Assembly (NCBI GenBank): GCA_006503475.1
Contig: RSEH01000100.1
Coordinates: 62,001 to 126,000 of the forward strand
Length of the DNA stretch: 64,000 bases
From: Stentor roeselii
Taxonomy: Eukaryota > Ciliophora > Heterotrichea > Heterotrichida > Stentoridae
Direction: 5' to 3'
Below the pieces are notes generated by a model that saw nothing but the letters and a program-made list of their open reading frames with translations, had not been told where the DNA came from and did no database searches. Below, piece after piece: positions 21,129 through 30,780 of the stretch (its first letter is position 1; each line of letters starts with the position of its first letter). The translations under genes and the position numbers were made by a program.

Positions 21129-21731
21129 ATGGCAGGAAATAGGTTACAAAATCTCCCAGAATCAGTCGTTTGGGTGCCTTGTCTTCCGAATTACTTGACA
21201 GGCGAGTTGATTCCCTTATATACGATTAACAACTTTCCTTCCTACTCGCCTCAAGTCCAGCTAAAGCCAGTTCTTTCTCGAGGAGGTCTAAAAAGCAAGA
21301 CCTGGACAAATGAAGAAGATGAAAGACTAGTCGAGTTAGTTGAAGAGCTCGGAACAAAAAAGTGGGCGAAAATCGCCAGAGAAATAAATAAATCTAACAA
21401 TAACTGGGCCGTTCGCAAAGGAAAAAACTGTCGTGAACGGTGGCTGAACCATCTTAACCCAGATATAAACAGTAAGACTTACTTAGAGGGCGAATGGTCA
21501 TACGATGAAGACTTAAAACTTCTCCAGCTTCACAAAGAACATGGAAACGCGTGGAGCAAAATTTCTCATGAATTGTTCGGAAGGACTGAAAATTCGGTCA
21601 AAAATAGACTTAATAGCTTGATTAAAAATGCCAAGCAATGTACAAATTCAAAATTCATTGATAATGACACTATTGTAGACCTGCTTATCGAACAGTTTGA
21701 AAAATTGGCAAGGGAAGGTAATAAAGATTAA
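21129..21731 (+). CDS. two-repeat Myb (R2R3-type) DNA-binding protein
   Basis: 200 residues from ATG 21129; the preceding in-frame TTG at 21102 is unlikely to be used. Myb repeat 1 covers about residues 58-110 (tryptophans in KTWT, KKWAKIA and ERWLNHL) and repeat 2 about 121-165 (GEWSYDED, AWSKISHEL, KNRLNSL). The second repeat includes the GRTENSVKNR recognition-helix pattern. A six-residue insertion precedes KNCRERW in repeat 1. A nuclear transcription factor or a DNA-binding protein of the SNAPc/Cdc5-like class is expected. The N-terminus has no recognised domain. Confidence 0.88.
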   Translation: MAGNRLQNLPESVVWVPCLPNYLTGELIPLYTINNFPSYSPQVQLKPVLSRGGLKSKTWTNEEDERLVELVEELGTKKWAKIAREINKSNNNWAVRKGKNCRERWLNHLNPDINSKTYLEGEWSYDEDLKLLQLHKEHGNAWSKISHELFGRTENSVKNRLNSLIKNAKQCTNSKFIDNDTIVDLLIEQFEKLAREGNKD

Positions 21732-22028
21732 TAAATCGGTGTTTATAAATTTTGAATCAAAATGGAAATCTATCGAACTGGCTTTAATAGCTAAAGAGTC
21801 TGATATACCAATCTAACAATTTCCCCTTCAGAATCAAAAAAATAACCCTTTCAAATACCTTCATGACTCAATTTGAATTTAACGAAATTTCACCTCAAAG
21901 CTTCCTCAAAAATCTTCAAAAATCAAATCAAAACTTTCTATCACCAAAATTTTAATCCAAACAAAAAAATCTAAACCTCTTCTAACCCTTCTAAATTTCC
22001 CCAATCATAAAAACTAATCAAACTATTC

Positions 22029-22229
22029 CTACTCCCTTCTGGCAAGTTCTTTAATAGTCTCCAAAGCAGTTTCTCTACACTGCAGATATCTTTTAACACA
22101 ATCCCGTATACACCTTATTTGGCTCTCCACAAGTTTATCATTAGTGACTTGAACACATTTCTGGAAACAAACTTTTGTCATCTTTCTTGCCAGATCAGTG
22201 AAAAGGACTTCATCCGGAGAGTCTTCCAT
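22029..22229 (-). CDS. small Tim chaperone (Tim8/Tim13-like) of the mitochondrial intermembrane space
   Basis: 66 residues from the internal start MEDSPDEVLF. The frame is open to 22301, but that extension would overlap the divergent gene and is not family-like. Twin CX3C motifs are present, CFQKC and CIRDC, separated by 15 residues, which is the hallmark of Tim8/9/10/13. After oxidation these proteins form hexamers that escort hydrophobic precursors across the intermembrane space. The exact subtype is uncertain; the short length and the NDKL-ES segment fit Tim13/Tim8 better than Tim9/10. Confidence 0.82.
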   Translation of the reverse strand: MEDSPDEVLFTDLARKMTKVCFQKCVQVTNDKLVESQIRCIRDCVKRYLQCRETALETIKELARRE

Positions 22230-22272
22230 TTGACTAATTCTAAAGAAAGTTCTTAGGATGAATTTAATAAAT
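22230..22272. promoter_or_regulatory. 43-bp divergent promoter region
   Basis: Only 43 bp separate the start codons of the Tim gene (minus) and the two-intron gene (plus). Any bidirectional promoter must be within this stretch or extend into coding DNA. Confidence 0.45.
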
Positions 22273-23268
22273 ATGAGAGCCAATCGACCAGAAGGGTTCA
22301 CCGCTCATGGGGCAGTCACCAACTGGCAGTTTCCTTATGGAATGAGTTTGTAAGGTTTAATAAGAGATGCTATCTTAAGAGCTGGATCTGCCCCGAATCA
22401 GGAAGAAAAAACTCCTAAAAGAAATATTCAAAGAAATAGACAACCTGTCAGAGCCTTAGCTGCTCAAGGGAAAACAAGGACTAGTTATAAGAAACCGGAA
22501 GGAAAGACTTATCTTAAAACTGGAGAACTTGAAGATGACTTTGATGATAACTTTGATATGGCTGAAAGACCACCTTGTAGACAGAACCCGAATCTGTTTG
22601 ATTTAGATGATAGCTTTCACCCGGTATGGAATAAGTAGAAGATGAATGGGTTTATTAAAGACTCAGGAAGAGGAATACGTGCTGATATTCGCCCACCTTC
22701 GAGGCATAAGACTCCTCCTAAAGCTCTCGGTCTAGAACTCCCTCCAAAGCAAAGCCTTGGCGAAGCAGTTCCAGTCGAGCACATGTTTCACCAAGACTCA
22801 TCACTATCATCCGCATCAAACGAAAACGAAAGTCTTTCAAACACGATGCCAATAAACCTGAACGAAACTGATAAAATCAGGCAGAAGTTCAACAAGCTTC
22901 TCCAAGCCGAGCATCCAGAATCAAAAATCCGTTTAAAGCCGAGATCCGCTAAAATGAAGACAACAGAAAAAGTTTCAATCCGAATGTGGAGCGCCGGAAA
23001 AGCAAAGCCAAAAAAGCCAGAAGTTCCAGTAATCTTAAACAAAAGAGAAAAAAATAGCCACAGCTTTTCCAACTCACGAAAAGAAAAAAGTAAAATCGAA
23101 GAAGAAAGAAAAGACGATGAAAAAAGAATAAACGTTTATAAAAAAGTTCATGAAAAACGCGCTTTAAGCAGTCAAAACAAGGCAAAAATCGTCCTGTTGC
23201 CATTTTCAACAAACCTGGAGCCGGAGTTTTTAAATCTCTTCGCCAAGCCAGAAGATTTAAATTTTTAA
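22273..23268 (+). CDS. basic protein of unknown function, two 15-nt introns
   Basis: Spliced from 22273-22349, 22365-22623 and 22639-23268 into 321 residues; stop TAA. The N-terminal 25 residues (MRANRPEGFTAHGAVTNWQF) are followed by a segment rich in Arg, Lys and Gln, an acidic stretch (ELEDDFDDNFDMAERPP) and then a basic, probably disordered C-terminal half ending in a compact VLLPFSTNLEPEFLNLF segment. I recognise no domain. Unspliced, the frame breaks at TAA 22351 and TAG 22636, which would leave only a fragment starting at the ATG at 22642. Convergent with the next gene, 7 bp between stops. Confidence 0.72.
22350..22364 (+). other. 15-nt intron
   Basis: GTAAGGTTTAATAAG has A at position 10 and AAG instead of the commoner TAG at the 3' end. 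It contains the in-frame TAA. Removal joins SL to DAILRAG through a split codon (TT+A). Confidence 0.82.
22624..22638 (+). other. 15-nt intron
   Basis: GTATGGAATAAGTAG has A at position 10 and ends with the in-frame TAG. Removal is phase 0 and joins FHP to KMNGFIKDSG. Confidence 0.85.
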
Positions 23269-23275
23269 TGTTTAA

Positions 23276-24049
23276 CTAGAAGTCCTCCATAACAAGTGCT
23301 TGAAGGAGTTTAAGACGTTTAGGAAGGACTTGTTGAATAGTCTGCACTTTTTCAATCATTTTCTGTTCATCTATTTGTTTCTGTAAATTTTGAATATCTT
23401 CTAAGGTCTCATGTTGACTACGAATAACTTGTAAAATTTCAGAAAATTCTTTTGACAGGTCTTGAATGTCTTCTGCTTCGTCTTGAACGAGGTGAGTCAA
23501 AGAGTTTAATTCTAATGCAGAGGATTTTAACTGGTCTTCCAAGTCTTTTGGAGAAATTATTACACCACGGTCCAGGTCTACACGGTTAAGGAAAGTTGAA
23601 CAGTTGCTTTGAAGCTCGGAAAGCATTGAAATTGAGGAAAGGATTTCGGAATCGCATGGACTTAGAAGTGAATACTCTTGGGATAAGATGTCGTCGAGAA
23701 GTTTGGTCTTTAAACGACTTGAGGACTCGAGTTTTAAGGAAGAGACTTGCTTTTTTAAGTCAATTAGTTGCTTGCCTCGGTCGTAAATTTCACCTTCGCT
23801 TTGGAGGCTTTGAGTTGAAAGGGATGTGTCTAGAAGCTTCACGCTGTAAGCGGATTGAAGGAGGATTGTGTAGAGCGAGTCGAGGATCTTCATCTCCTCC
23901 TTCAAAGTTCTAATCTTCATATCCTCCTCAATTCCCGCCTGCACACAAACACTACCTTTTTTAACTTTCCCATCATCTTTACAATTTTTTTTATCACCAC
24001 TTCTAATATTCCCTTTCTTATTCTTGAAATCTTCCTTTCCTTTTTTCAT
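23276..24049 (-). CDS. coiled-coil protein, unknown function
   Basis: 257 residues. The first 35 are Lys-rich, followed by long amphipathic helices (about 45-120 and 170-250) with heptad spacing and no membrane segment. The middle includes CDSEILSSISMLSELQSNCSTFL. No family recognised; a cytoskeletal or centrosomal role would fit the composition. It starts 4 bp after the stop of the gene at 24054 on the same strand, so the two may share a promoter or the spacing may just reflect general compaction. Confidence 0.65.
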   Translation of the reverse strand: MKKGKEDFKNKKGNIRSGDKKNCKDDGKVKKGSVCVQAGIEEDMKIRTLKEEMKILDSLYTILLQSAYSVKLLDTSLSTQSLQSEGEIYDRGKQLIDLKKQVSSLKLESSSRLKTKLLDDILSQEYSLLSPCDSEILSSISMLSELQSNCSTFLNRVDLDRGVIISPKDLEDQLKSSALELNSLTHLVQDEAEDIQDLSKEFSEILQVIRSQHETLEDIQNLQKQIDEQKMIEKVQTIQQVLPKRLKLLQALVMEDF

Positions 24050-24053
24050 CTAT

Positions 24054-24497
24054 TTATCTATCCACATTAAATTCCTTTAAAATGCCTTTCCTCTTAACAA
24101 CATTGACAAAAACCTGACTTCTTTTCCATCCCTGAAATCCAATTCTTTCTTCTTTAGGCTTATATCTGGAAAACTTGTGACTTTCAAAGCGATGCATGAT
24201 TTTTTTCATATCTTTATTGAAATTCTCTTGAATCCTGTTATCTTCTTTGCATTCAGTGACGATTCGACTGGGTCTTGCATAAGTATGAATAACGAAACCA
24301 TCTACTTTAAAAGGAAGTCCAAAAGCAGCGACTCCAATTTCATTAGTCTTCAAAGGTCGTTTCTTTATTTTCCTATCAAAAAATCCACTTTCTTTAAAGT
24401 AAGTCCTGCTAAGACTTCTTTTCTTGATCAAGTCTTTAGAACTTTCAAAATTCGCTTCTTTGAATACTTTGGGAATAACTATTTCAGAAGAATTCAT
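24054..24497 (-). CDS. small basic protein, unknown function
   Basis: 147 residues, strongly basic. It contains a central VAAFGLPFKVDGFVIHTYARPSRIV segment that looks folded, followed by ESHKFSRYKPKEERIGFQGWKRSQVF. The conserved-looking aromatic and glycine positions suggest a real protein, perhaps a ciliary or microtubule-associated one, but I recognise no family. Its start codon is 12 bp from that of the divergent gene at 24510. Confidence 0.6.
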   Translation of the reverse strand: MNSSEIVIPKVFKEANFESSKDLIKKRSLSRTYFKESGFFDRKIKKRPLKTNEIGVAAFGLPFKVDGFVIHTYARPSRIVTECKEDNRIQENFNKDMKKIMHRFESHKFSRYKPKEERIGFQGWKRSQVFVNVVKRKGILKEFNVDR

Positions 24498-24509
24498 TTC
24501 AAGATAAAA

Positions 24510-25775
24510 ATGACTGACAGTATTTGCACTGAGTTCTTAAATGACGACTCAATTGACTTCTCACATAAGCTTCCAATTGAAAGCAGCAAGGTGAAGATCA
24601 TGACTCACTATAAAGGAAAAGTCCTGAATCATCATGCTGAAAGAGCGGACTGGTTAAAACAACTGGAACAAGTAAGCCATTCTCAAGAGGCCTTCATCGC
24701 TTTACTCCAAAAATTGACTGATTCCAACGAGCAGGTCTATCAACTTCAAGCGACTTTGGCAACTATTCAAGATTCGATTTTTTCAGAAAAACATCAAACT
24801 TTAAAGCTTTTACAAGAAAACAAAGAATTGAAACTTTTACAATTGGCGGATAAAAAAAGAATGCAAGAGTTTATTTCTCTTACGACTCCAAAGGTGAAAA
24901 GTGAGACATTCTTTCAAGATAAAAGACCTGCCGCGGGTCTTTCCAGTGCGGGTTCGAAGAAGTCAAAAGATTGCAACTGGTGCGCTTTGTGTAAGGCTTA
25001 TAGTGGACCTAAACATCATCATCTTTTAGGAAAAACAACTGCCAATCCGAAGGCTCTTGTTCGAACTGTTTTTTTACCTAATGAAGAACTTAACACCTTG
25101 GCGGTTGAACTTGATATGTTGAAAGATCAACTTGCACAGGAAAAGGATGTATTTGAAAATGAACTTCGATCACTTAAGGAGGAACAAAAAGTCAAACTTG
25201 AAGAAAAGGACCTCAGGGCTAGAGCGGACTTTGAAAGAATTCAAGAACTTGAGAAACTTGTTTGTGTTGAAGAAAATTTGAAAAATGAGGAGAATAAAGC
25301 TTATTTGAGACTTAGGTATGAACTTCAGGAAAGGCAAAAAGCGTTACAGTCACTCATTGAAAAAATGCAAGAAGGACTCACAGGTGTCCAAAAAAATTAC
25401 TTCGACTTCAAAAATGCCTCAAAAGTCGAAGTCAAAGAAGAAGTCAGACAGGCTGACAAGGTCACAAACGAATTTTCCTACAAGTTCAGAAAGCAAGTCA
25501 TAAAGCACGAAGAAAATGCTCAGGTTATCAAAGAGCAGTATGCAGAACTGCAGGAAACTTTTGCGAAAAAGATTGAAAAATTGGAAGATGATATCACTAA
25601 TCTCACTCAGAATTATAAAGATTTGGAAGAAAGGAGGAGAATCAGTAAAAATAAACTAAATCGCGAAATTGATGTTTTGCAGGAAAAGTTGACAGAACTG
25701 GAAAATTCTAATAGGGAGAAGAATTGTTTAAAAGTTAAAAAAAGTAAGACAAAGGCAAAAAATGAGATTAATTAG
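24510..25775 (+). CDS. coiled-coil protein with a Cys/His cluster
   Basis: 421 residues from ATG 24510 (MTDSICTEF). The frame is open further upstream to 24177, but that stretch lies opposite the neighbouring gene. Coiled coils cover about residues 50-125 and 185-415. Between them is NWCALCKAYSGPKHHHLL, with CxxC and three histidines that could bind a metal, although the arrangement is not a family I recognise. The C-terminal helix is Glu/Lys-rich and ends in a basic patch. Probably cytoskeletal. Confidence 0.7.
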   Translation: MTDSICTEFLNDDSIDFSHKLPIESSKVKIMTHYKGKVLNHHAERADWLKQLEQVSHSQEAFIALLQKLTDSNEQVYQLQATLATIQDSIFSEKHQTLKLLQENKELKLLQLADKKRMQEFISLTTPKVKSETFFQDKRPAAGLSSAGSKKSKDCNWCALCKAYSGPKHHHLLGKTTANPKALVRTVFLPNEELNTLAVELDMLKDQLAQEKDVFENELRSLKEEQKVKLEEKDLRARADFERIQELEKLVCVEENLKNEENKAYLRLRYELQERQKALQSLIEKMQEGLTGVQKNYFDFKNASKVEVKEEVRQADKVTNEFSYKFRKQVIKHEENAQVIKEQYAELQETFAKKIEKLEDDITNLTQNYKDLEERRRISKNKLNREIDVLQEKLTELENSNREKNCLKVKKSKTKAKNEIN

Positions 25776-26154
25776 ATTAGAGGAATTAGTGGATTAATTG
25801 AATTTGGTTTTAAATAGTAGGGATTTTTTGAATATCTATAAATTTTGGGATTAAAATATAAGGGTTAATTTTTGCATTTAAAATTTAAGAATAAGAGATG
25901 ATGGTATTGAAAGTATTTTCAAGAATATGATAGATTACAACAAGATATTAATAAAATCAAACCAAGCCATGATATATTCCAGTAAATTAATTTCATAATT
26001 CTAAAATCATCAATCAATCCTATCCGATAAAACCCCTCAAGTATCCCCTTCTCAACCCTAAAAAACCCAATCTCCACCTCCCCAACACCCTCAATTCATA
26101 AAACATAAAAAATCAAATCCTAAACTCCTAAAACATGATCACAAAAAAATAAAA
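25776..26154. other. intergenic spacer
   Basis: 379 bp, A/T-rich; the 3' part becomes C/A-rich before the kinase gene. Nothing recognisable. Confidence 0.55.
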
Positions 26155-27534
26155 ATGCAAAATCCCGAGTTAAACATCCAAGACGTGGTAACAAACCACG
26201 AAGACCCGGAAGAGATGTTCCAACTTCTCGAAAAATTAGGAGAAGGTTCTTACGGTTCAGTTCACAAAGGTCTTCACATCTCATCAGGAACAATCGTCGC
26301 AATAAAAATCGTGCAGATCAACAACGAGATCCAAAGTCTGAAGAAAGAAATTTCGATACTTAAAGAATGTCGTCATCCAAACATAGTAGGCTACATCGGT
26401 TCTTACATCAAAAAAGGAAACCTCTGGCTAATCATGGAGTACTGCAGCGCCGGGTCAGTAGCAGACTTGATAAAAGTGACTAAAAAGACTTTAGACGAGG
26501 TTCAAATCGCAAGCGTCTGCCAGGCAGTGCTTCGGGGCCTTGAGTATCTTCACGACACGAAAAAGATTCACAGAGACATCAAGGCAGGCAACGTGCTTCT
26601 AGACCACAAAGGTGTTGCAAAGCTTGCAGACTTTGGCGTATCTGCACAACTTGCTAACACCCTGTCAAAAAAAGACACAGTCATCGGAACACCCTACTGG
26701 ATGTCCCCTGAGGTAATCGCCCGGTCTTTGTACAATAAAAAGACTGACATCTGGTCCTTGGGCATCACTGCAATTGAAATGGCTGAAGGAGAACCGCCTT
26801 ATTCTCACATCCACCCTGTCCGTGCCATGTTTGTCATACAGAAAAACCCTGCACGTACATTGACAGAACCTCATAAATGGTCAAATGAATTCAATGATTT
26901 CGTGAAAAAGTGCCTTACTATTGACCCTAAACAAAGACCTACTTCGAAAGAGTTGTTGATTCACTCTTTCATTAGAAGGGCTCGTGGACCTACTCTGCTT
27001 AGTGAACTCGTCGCAAGCTCTATGGAGTCACTTGAAAGGTACAGGTCTATGCAGACCAACTCTGAAAGTGATGAGTCTGATGAAGAGTCAGATTCTGGAA
27101 TGAACAGCGTGGTTTATAAAGGCACTAATAATTACTCATCAGGCACCATGATTGAATATGGAACAATGGTGGAAAATAGTGAAGTCAATATGAACACCAT
27201 CATTGTCAAAGATGATAAAGCTGAAAAAGTTGAAAAGGCGACAATGAAAGTTGTTGAAGATGGAAAGTCTGAAGAACCTGAGTTCATGAAATATGTCAGA
27301 GAAGTTGAAGGAATACCTGAACCTAAAGAAGTGAAAGACTTGAAAGTTGAAACGAAAATCGAAATTCCTCCTGAGTTAAAAGGCATGTCAGTGGAGTACA
27401 TTGAAAAAACACTCATCAGGTTAAAAGTTGATCGAGATGCTGAAATCGAGGTCGTCATGAGTAAATACGCTGAAAGGATCAAGTTATTTGAAAATACTTT
27501 GAAGGTCTTAAAAGCTGCTGCTAGAAGGAATTAA
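26155..27534 (+). CDS. STE20-family protein kinase, MST1/2 (Hippo)-like
   Basis: 459 residues. The kinase domain covers about 23-275. The glycine loop is GEGSYGSV (30-36), the ATP-anchoring lysine is in VAIK (K51), the catalytic loop is HRDIKAGN (D141), DFG begins at D159, and SPEV closes the activation segment. The signature GTPYWMSPEV marks the STE20 group, and the order and wording of the motifs match GCK-II/MST kinases. An acidic Ser-rich linker (280-315) precedes a C-terminal helix, about 400-459 (IPPELKGMSVEYIEKTLIRL), in the SARAH position. In animals MST1/2 dimerise through SARAH and phosphorylate NDR/LATS kinases with MOB. All catalytic residues are present, so it is expected to be active. 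Confidence 0.93.
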   Translation: MQNPELNIQDVVTNHEDPEEMFQLLEKLGEGSYGSVHKGLHISSGTIVAIKIVQINNEIQSLKKEISILKECRHPNIVGYIGSYIKKGNLWLIMEYCSAGSVADLIKVTKKTLDEVQIASVCQAVLRGLEYLHDTKKIHRDIKAGNVLLDHKGVAKLADFGVSAQLANTLSKKDTVIGTPYWMSPEVIARSLYNKKTDIWSLGITAIEMAEGEPPYSHIHPVRAMFVIQKNPARTLTEPHKWSNEFNDFVKKCLTIDPKQRPTSKELLIHSFIRRARGPTLLSELVASSMESLERYRSMQTNSESDESDEESDSGMNSVVYKGTNNYSSGTMIEYGTMVENSEVNMNTIIVKDDKAEKVEKATMKVVEDGKSEEPEFMKYVREVEGIPEPKEVKDLKVETKIEIPPELKGMSVEYIEKTLIRLKVDRDAEIEVVMSKYAERIKLFENTLKVLKAAARRN

Positions 27535-27598
27535 TAATGATGAAACTCAAACCTTGACGTTTAGATTAACTCATTCTCTAACTTATTACTCAAAAGTC

Positions 27599-30500
27599 TT
27601 ATTCTCTCAGGTTTTTCTTTCGAAAAACTCCAGAGTTCCTTAAAAAACGAGTCAAAATCCCCACCCCGAACCTTTCATAGACCCAGGTGACCACTGCGCA
27701 GGTCATGATCGTCCCAAAGAGCATCCATCTGAACCCGGTTTCAAATTTTCGCATTTGTAGAACACTCAGGGTGTTAGAAGCGGGAAAGACGACGATGTAA
27801 AAACTGATTATTGATATCATCACTGCTGCTGTCGTGAAGTAATAGTTTCGATATGCTGGTTGTCGAAATGGCTTCCCAATGCTGAAACTTATGCAAACTA
27901 ATAGAAGCTGAATGGAACTTATCAGGAATAACATCGTGTTTTCGTAGGCTGGAAGAGGGGAAAATGCGTTGATTTCGTACTTTTTAACGTTGTTTAAGGA
28001 GTCTTGGTTTTCGTAAAAGGGTTGAGATTTTAGGATGAAGTAGGGGATTATTTGGAATGTTCCTTGGATTAGGACTTGGCCGACTATTGAACTTAAGACT
28101 GGAATTGATATTAGAGCTCCTGGGGGAAGGGTGGATGTTAGACGTTTGCTTGGACCTGTGTAGGCCATGAATACTGCTAGAGGTAAAATCATGAATAGGT
28201 CCTCGTAGAGGTACTGGAAGTCCATTAAGTTGCTTTGTAAGAAGTATAAAAAGTTGATGCAGACGAATTGGATCATGCTATACATAGTAATGAACTTAAA
28301 ACACTGAAAACTTGTAACAAGTGCAGCTCGTCCTTCTTTCAACAAATCAACAACTTTCTGCAATCCATCAGCACTAAAAGGTGCAGCAATAGAAGCCTCT
28401 CCACTTTGCGAGTCAACTTTAACAATACTAAGTCCAACATCAGCAGCTTTAAGTGCTCCACAATCATTAGCTCCATCTCCAACCATAGCAACAAGAATTT
28501 CTTCCTTTTGTAAAAGTTGGACAAGAATAACTTTCTGATTCGGTGACATCCTTCCAAATACTTTTCCATTATTCAACACAAAATCAAGTATTTCCGAGTT
28601 ATTCTTATAAAGAAACTCAAGTAAAGACCCAGTCGCAACAACAGCGACACTTGTTTCAGAAGAAATTTCAATTCTCAGTCCTTTTTCACTTTCCCAAACA
28701 ATTTCTTCTCCGATTAAACTTCCTAGAATCACCTCCTCGTCCTTGTCGATTATTCCGCAGGCCTTACCGACGGCAGCAGCTGTTAAAAGAGCGTCGCCTG
28801 TTGAAATCACGCATCGAATGTTCGCTTGAAGAAGCGTCTCGAGCGTTGAACAGGTCTCGGCTTTTAAAGGGTTGTGAAGAAGGATTAGACCTAAAAAGGA
28901 AAGGCTTGATTCCAGCTCTTCTAAGGTTTGAAGGGCGTTGAAGGATGGTAGAGACTTGTAAGCACAGGCTAGGACTCGGTTACCTGATTGTGAAAAGTTT
29001 AAAAGGTTTGAGTAGACTGTGTTTGGAACACCTTCGCAGAGAGGCAGGATTACTTCTGGAGCTCCTTTAACCTGCAATTTAAACTTCCCATTACACTCAG
29101 TAACAACCCCCATTCTTTTCGTAACCGATGAAAAATGAAAAAGCTGAACAACATTAACATTCACATCACCTTTCACAATCTTACATCTACAATTATCATT
29201 ATCCTCACTTTCAAAAAATTCCCAGTCAAGATGTTCAAAAATAGCGACTTCCTGTGGATCTCCAATTAAAATCCCATTCAACCTAACCAAAGAATGACAA
29301 GAAGCAAGACTTTCCTGCAGCTGAAAACTAGAAAATTCCAATTTTTCCTGAACATCCTCATCATTAATTTCCCAGACCCCTTTAAGTTTCATAGAATCTT
29401 CAGTCAAAGTTCCAGTTTTATCAAAACAAATAATAGAAACCCTTCCAGCAGAATTAACAGCAGGAGGCGAAATACAAGAAATTCCCTTTTTTCTCATCCT
29501 CGCAATAGCAAAAGCAGTTCCAGCAGTCATGGCAAGGGGCAAGGCAGGTGGTACTGCAATAGTAATCAAATCAGCAGAACAGAAAAAAAGTCCTAAATTT
29601 CCAACTTTCTGAGAAATGAGACTTGAAAGACTGATCAAAAATCCCAAAAGTGCAATTAAAGCTAAAATTCCAATGAATTTAATTGAATCAGAGTAAAACT
29701 TAAATCGATTCGGCTTTGGAAAGAGAATTGACCTGACCAGTTCTCCTTTTTTTGTGTGAAAACCAGTCGAAATCACTAGACCGACAGTGTCTCCTCGGCA
29801 GGTAAGTGCTTTAGTCCCTGAAGTGATCAGGTATTTCTTATCTTCTCGGTAAATCACTTCTATTTTAGGAAGTGGCTCCTTTAAAATAGGCTGAGATTCA
29901 CCTGTAAGCATACTTTCATCCATAAGACAAGCACCTCTAAGTAAAATCAAGTCACAAGGAAGTTGGACCCTTTCAGGAATTCTAACAAAATCGCCAGGGA
30001 CCAGATATCGACTTCTAACTTTCAACCAATTTCCTCGAAAGACCTCAACTTCACATTCAGTAAGGGCAAGTCGTCGTATTTCTTTCATATTCATCCGGAT
30101 TTCTATCACTGTTGACATAAGTGAGCCAATTGCAAGGACCATGATTGCAAAAGCATAATAGTAGTACTCTTCCGCTATCCACAAAATAATACTTAAGATC
30201 TGAAAGACAAAAAAAGGATGACTCGCTTCTTTGTAAAGTAACTTCGCAATAGAAGGCACAGGCACATCAATTAAACATTGTCCAAAAAGCCGCACTCGTC
30301 CAGCCAGGTCTTCTTCAGAGACTCCTACTTCTGCAAATGAATGAATTTCACAGCAAGTTGCAGGAAGTTTGAATTCAAGTTGAGTGAAAACACTTTTCAT
30401 GTCGTCGTAAAAGTACTTCACGTGGCGGAATTGAAAAAATTTTAATTGGGTTAAACTTGACTTGCTTGCGCCTAATGCGGTTGATGGAAGGGTCAATGTT

Positions 30501-30760
30501 TTGATTTTTACTATTTGCTGGTGCTTGTTGGGTGTTGTTATTAGGATGTGGCTTGCGTCTTCTTGAGAGGATAGAGAATAGCATAGAAGCTCGAAGGCGA
30601 TCACCCATCGTGATATTTCGTAGAGGATGCCGAAGGATAAAATGTAACAGAGGTATTGAAAGGCTTGCTTTGTACGACGCTTTCGTAGGAAGAGTAGAGA
30701 TAGCTTTTCACCTGATGTGTTCTCGATTTGGTAGCCCTGGTATTTAAAGGATCTTGACAT
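27599..30760 (-). CDS. P5B-type ATPase (ATP13A family), copy 1
   Basis: 1,053 residues. It has the P-type landmarks in order: the actuator motif with LTGESQP, the P5B membrane motif PPALP (animal P5A has PPELP), the phosphorylation site FDKTGTLT with D447, the nucleotide-binding KGAPE, and MVGDGANDCGAL in the hinge. Hydrophobic helices flank these, with an N-terminal pair near residues 35-65. P5B ATPases such as ATP13A2 export polyamines from endolysosomes. A second P5B gene at 47442 is related but clearly diverged. It lies head to head with the cyclic-nucleotide-binding gene, 20 bp between start codons. Confidence 0.93.
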   Translation of the reverse strand: MSRSFKYQGYQIENTSGEKLSLLFLRKRRTKQAFQYLCYILSFGILYEISRWVIAFELLCYSLSSQEDASHILITTPNKHQQIVKIKTLTLPSTALGASKSSLTQLKFFQFRHVKYFYDDMKSVFTQLEFKLPATCCEIHSFAEVGVSEEDLAGRVRLFGQCLIDVPVPSIAKLLYKEASHPFFVFQILSIILWIAEEYYYYAFAIMVLAIGSLMSTVIEIRMNMKEIRRLALTECEVEVFRGNWLKVRSRYLVPGDFVRIPERVQLPCDLILLRGACLMDESMLTGESQPILKEPLPKIEVIYREDKKYLITSGTKALTCRGDTVGLVISTGFHTKKGELVRSILFPKPNRFKFYSDSIKFIGILALIALLGFLISLSSLISQKVGNLGLFFCSADLITIAVPPALPLAMTAGTAFAIARMRKKGISCISPPAVNSAGRVSIICFDKTGTLTEDSMKLKGVWEINDEDVQEKLEFSSFQLQESLASCHSLVRLNGILIGDPQEVAIFEHLDWEFFESEDNDNCRCKIVKGDVNVNVVQLFHFSSVTKRMGVVTECNGKFKLQVKGAPEVILPLCEGVPNTVYSNLLNFSQSGNRVLACAYKSLPSFNALQTLEELESSLSFLGLILLHNPLKAETCSTLETLLQANIRCVISTGDALLTAAAVGKACGIIDKDEEVILGSLIGEEIVWESEKGLRIEISSETSVAVVATGSLLEFLYKNNSEILDFVLNNGKVFGRMSPNQKVILVQLLQKEEILVAMVGDGANDCGALKAADVGLSIVKVDSQSGEASIAAPFSADGLQKVVDLLKEGRAALVTSFQCFKFITMYSMIQFVCINFLYFLQSNLMDFQYLYEDLFMILPLAVFMAYTGPSKRLTSTLPPGALISIPVLSSIVGQVLIQGTFQIIPYFILKSQPFYENQDSLNNVKKYEINAFSPLPAYENTMLFLISSIQLLLVCISFSIGKPFRQPAYRNYYFTTAAVMISIISFYIVVFPASNTLSVLQMRKFETGFRWMLFGTIMTCAVVTWVYERFGVGILTRFLRNSGVFRKKNLRE

Positions 30761-30780
30761 GTTTTTATTGTAATAAGAGT

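Noticed and set aside
22230-22301. Longer Tim protein starting at 22301
   Set aside because: The additional 24 residues would overlap the divergent gene's first exon, and small Tims are normally 65-100 residues with the first CX3C near residue 20-35, as in the shorter version.
24177-24509. N-terminal extension of the coiled-coil gene at 24510
   Set aside because: The extension is the reverse of the neighbouring gene on the other strand and is unlike the rest of the protein in composition.
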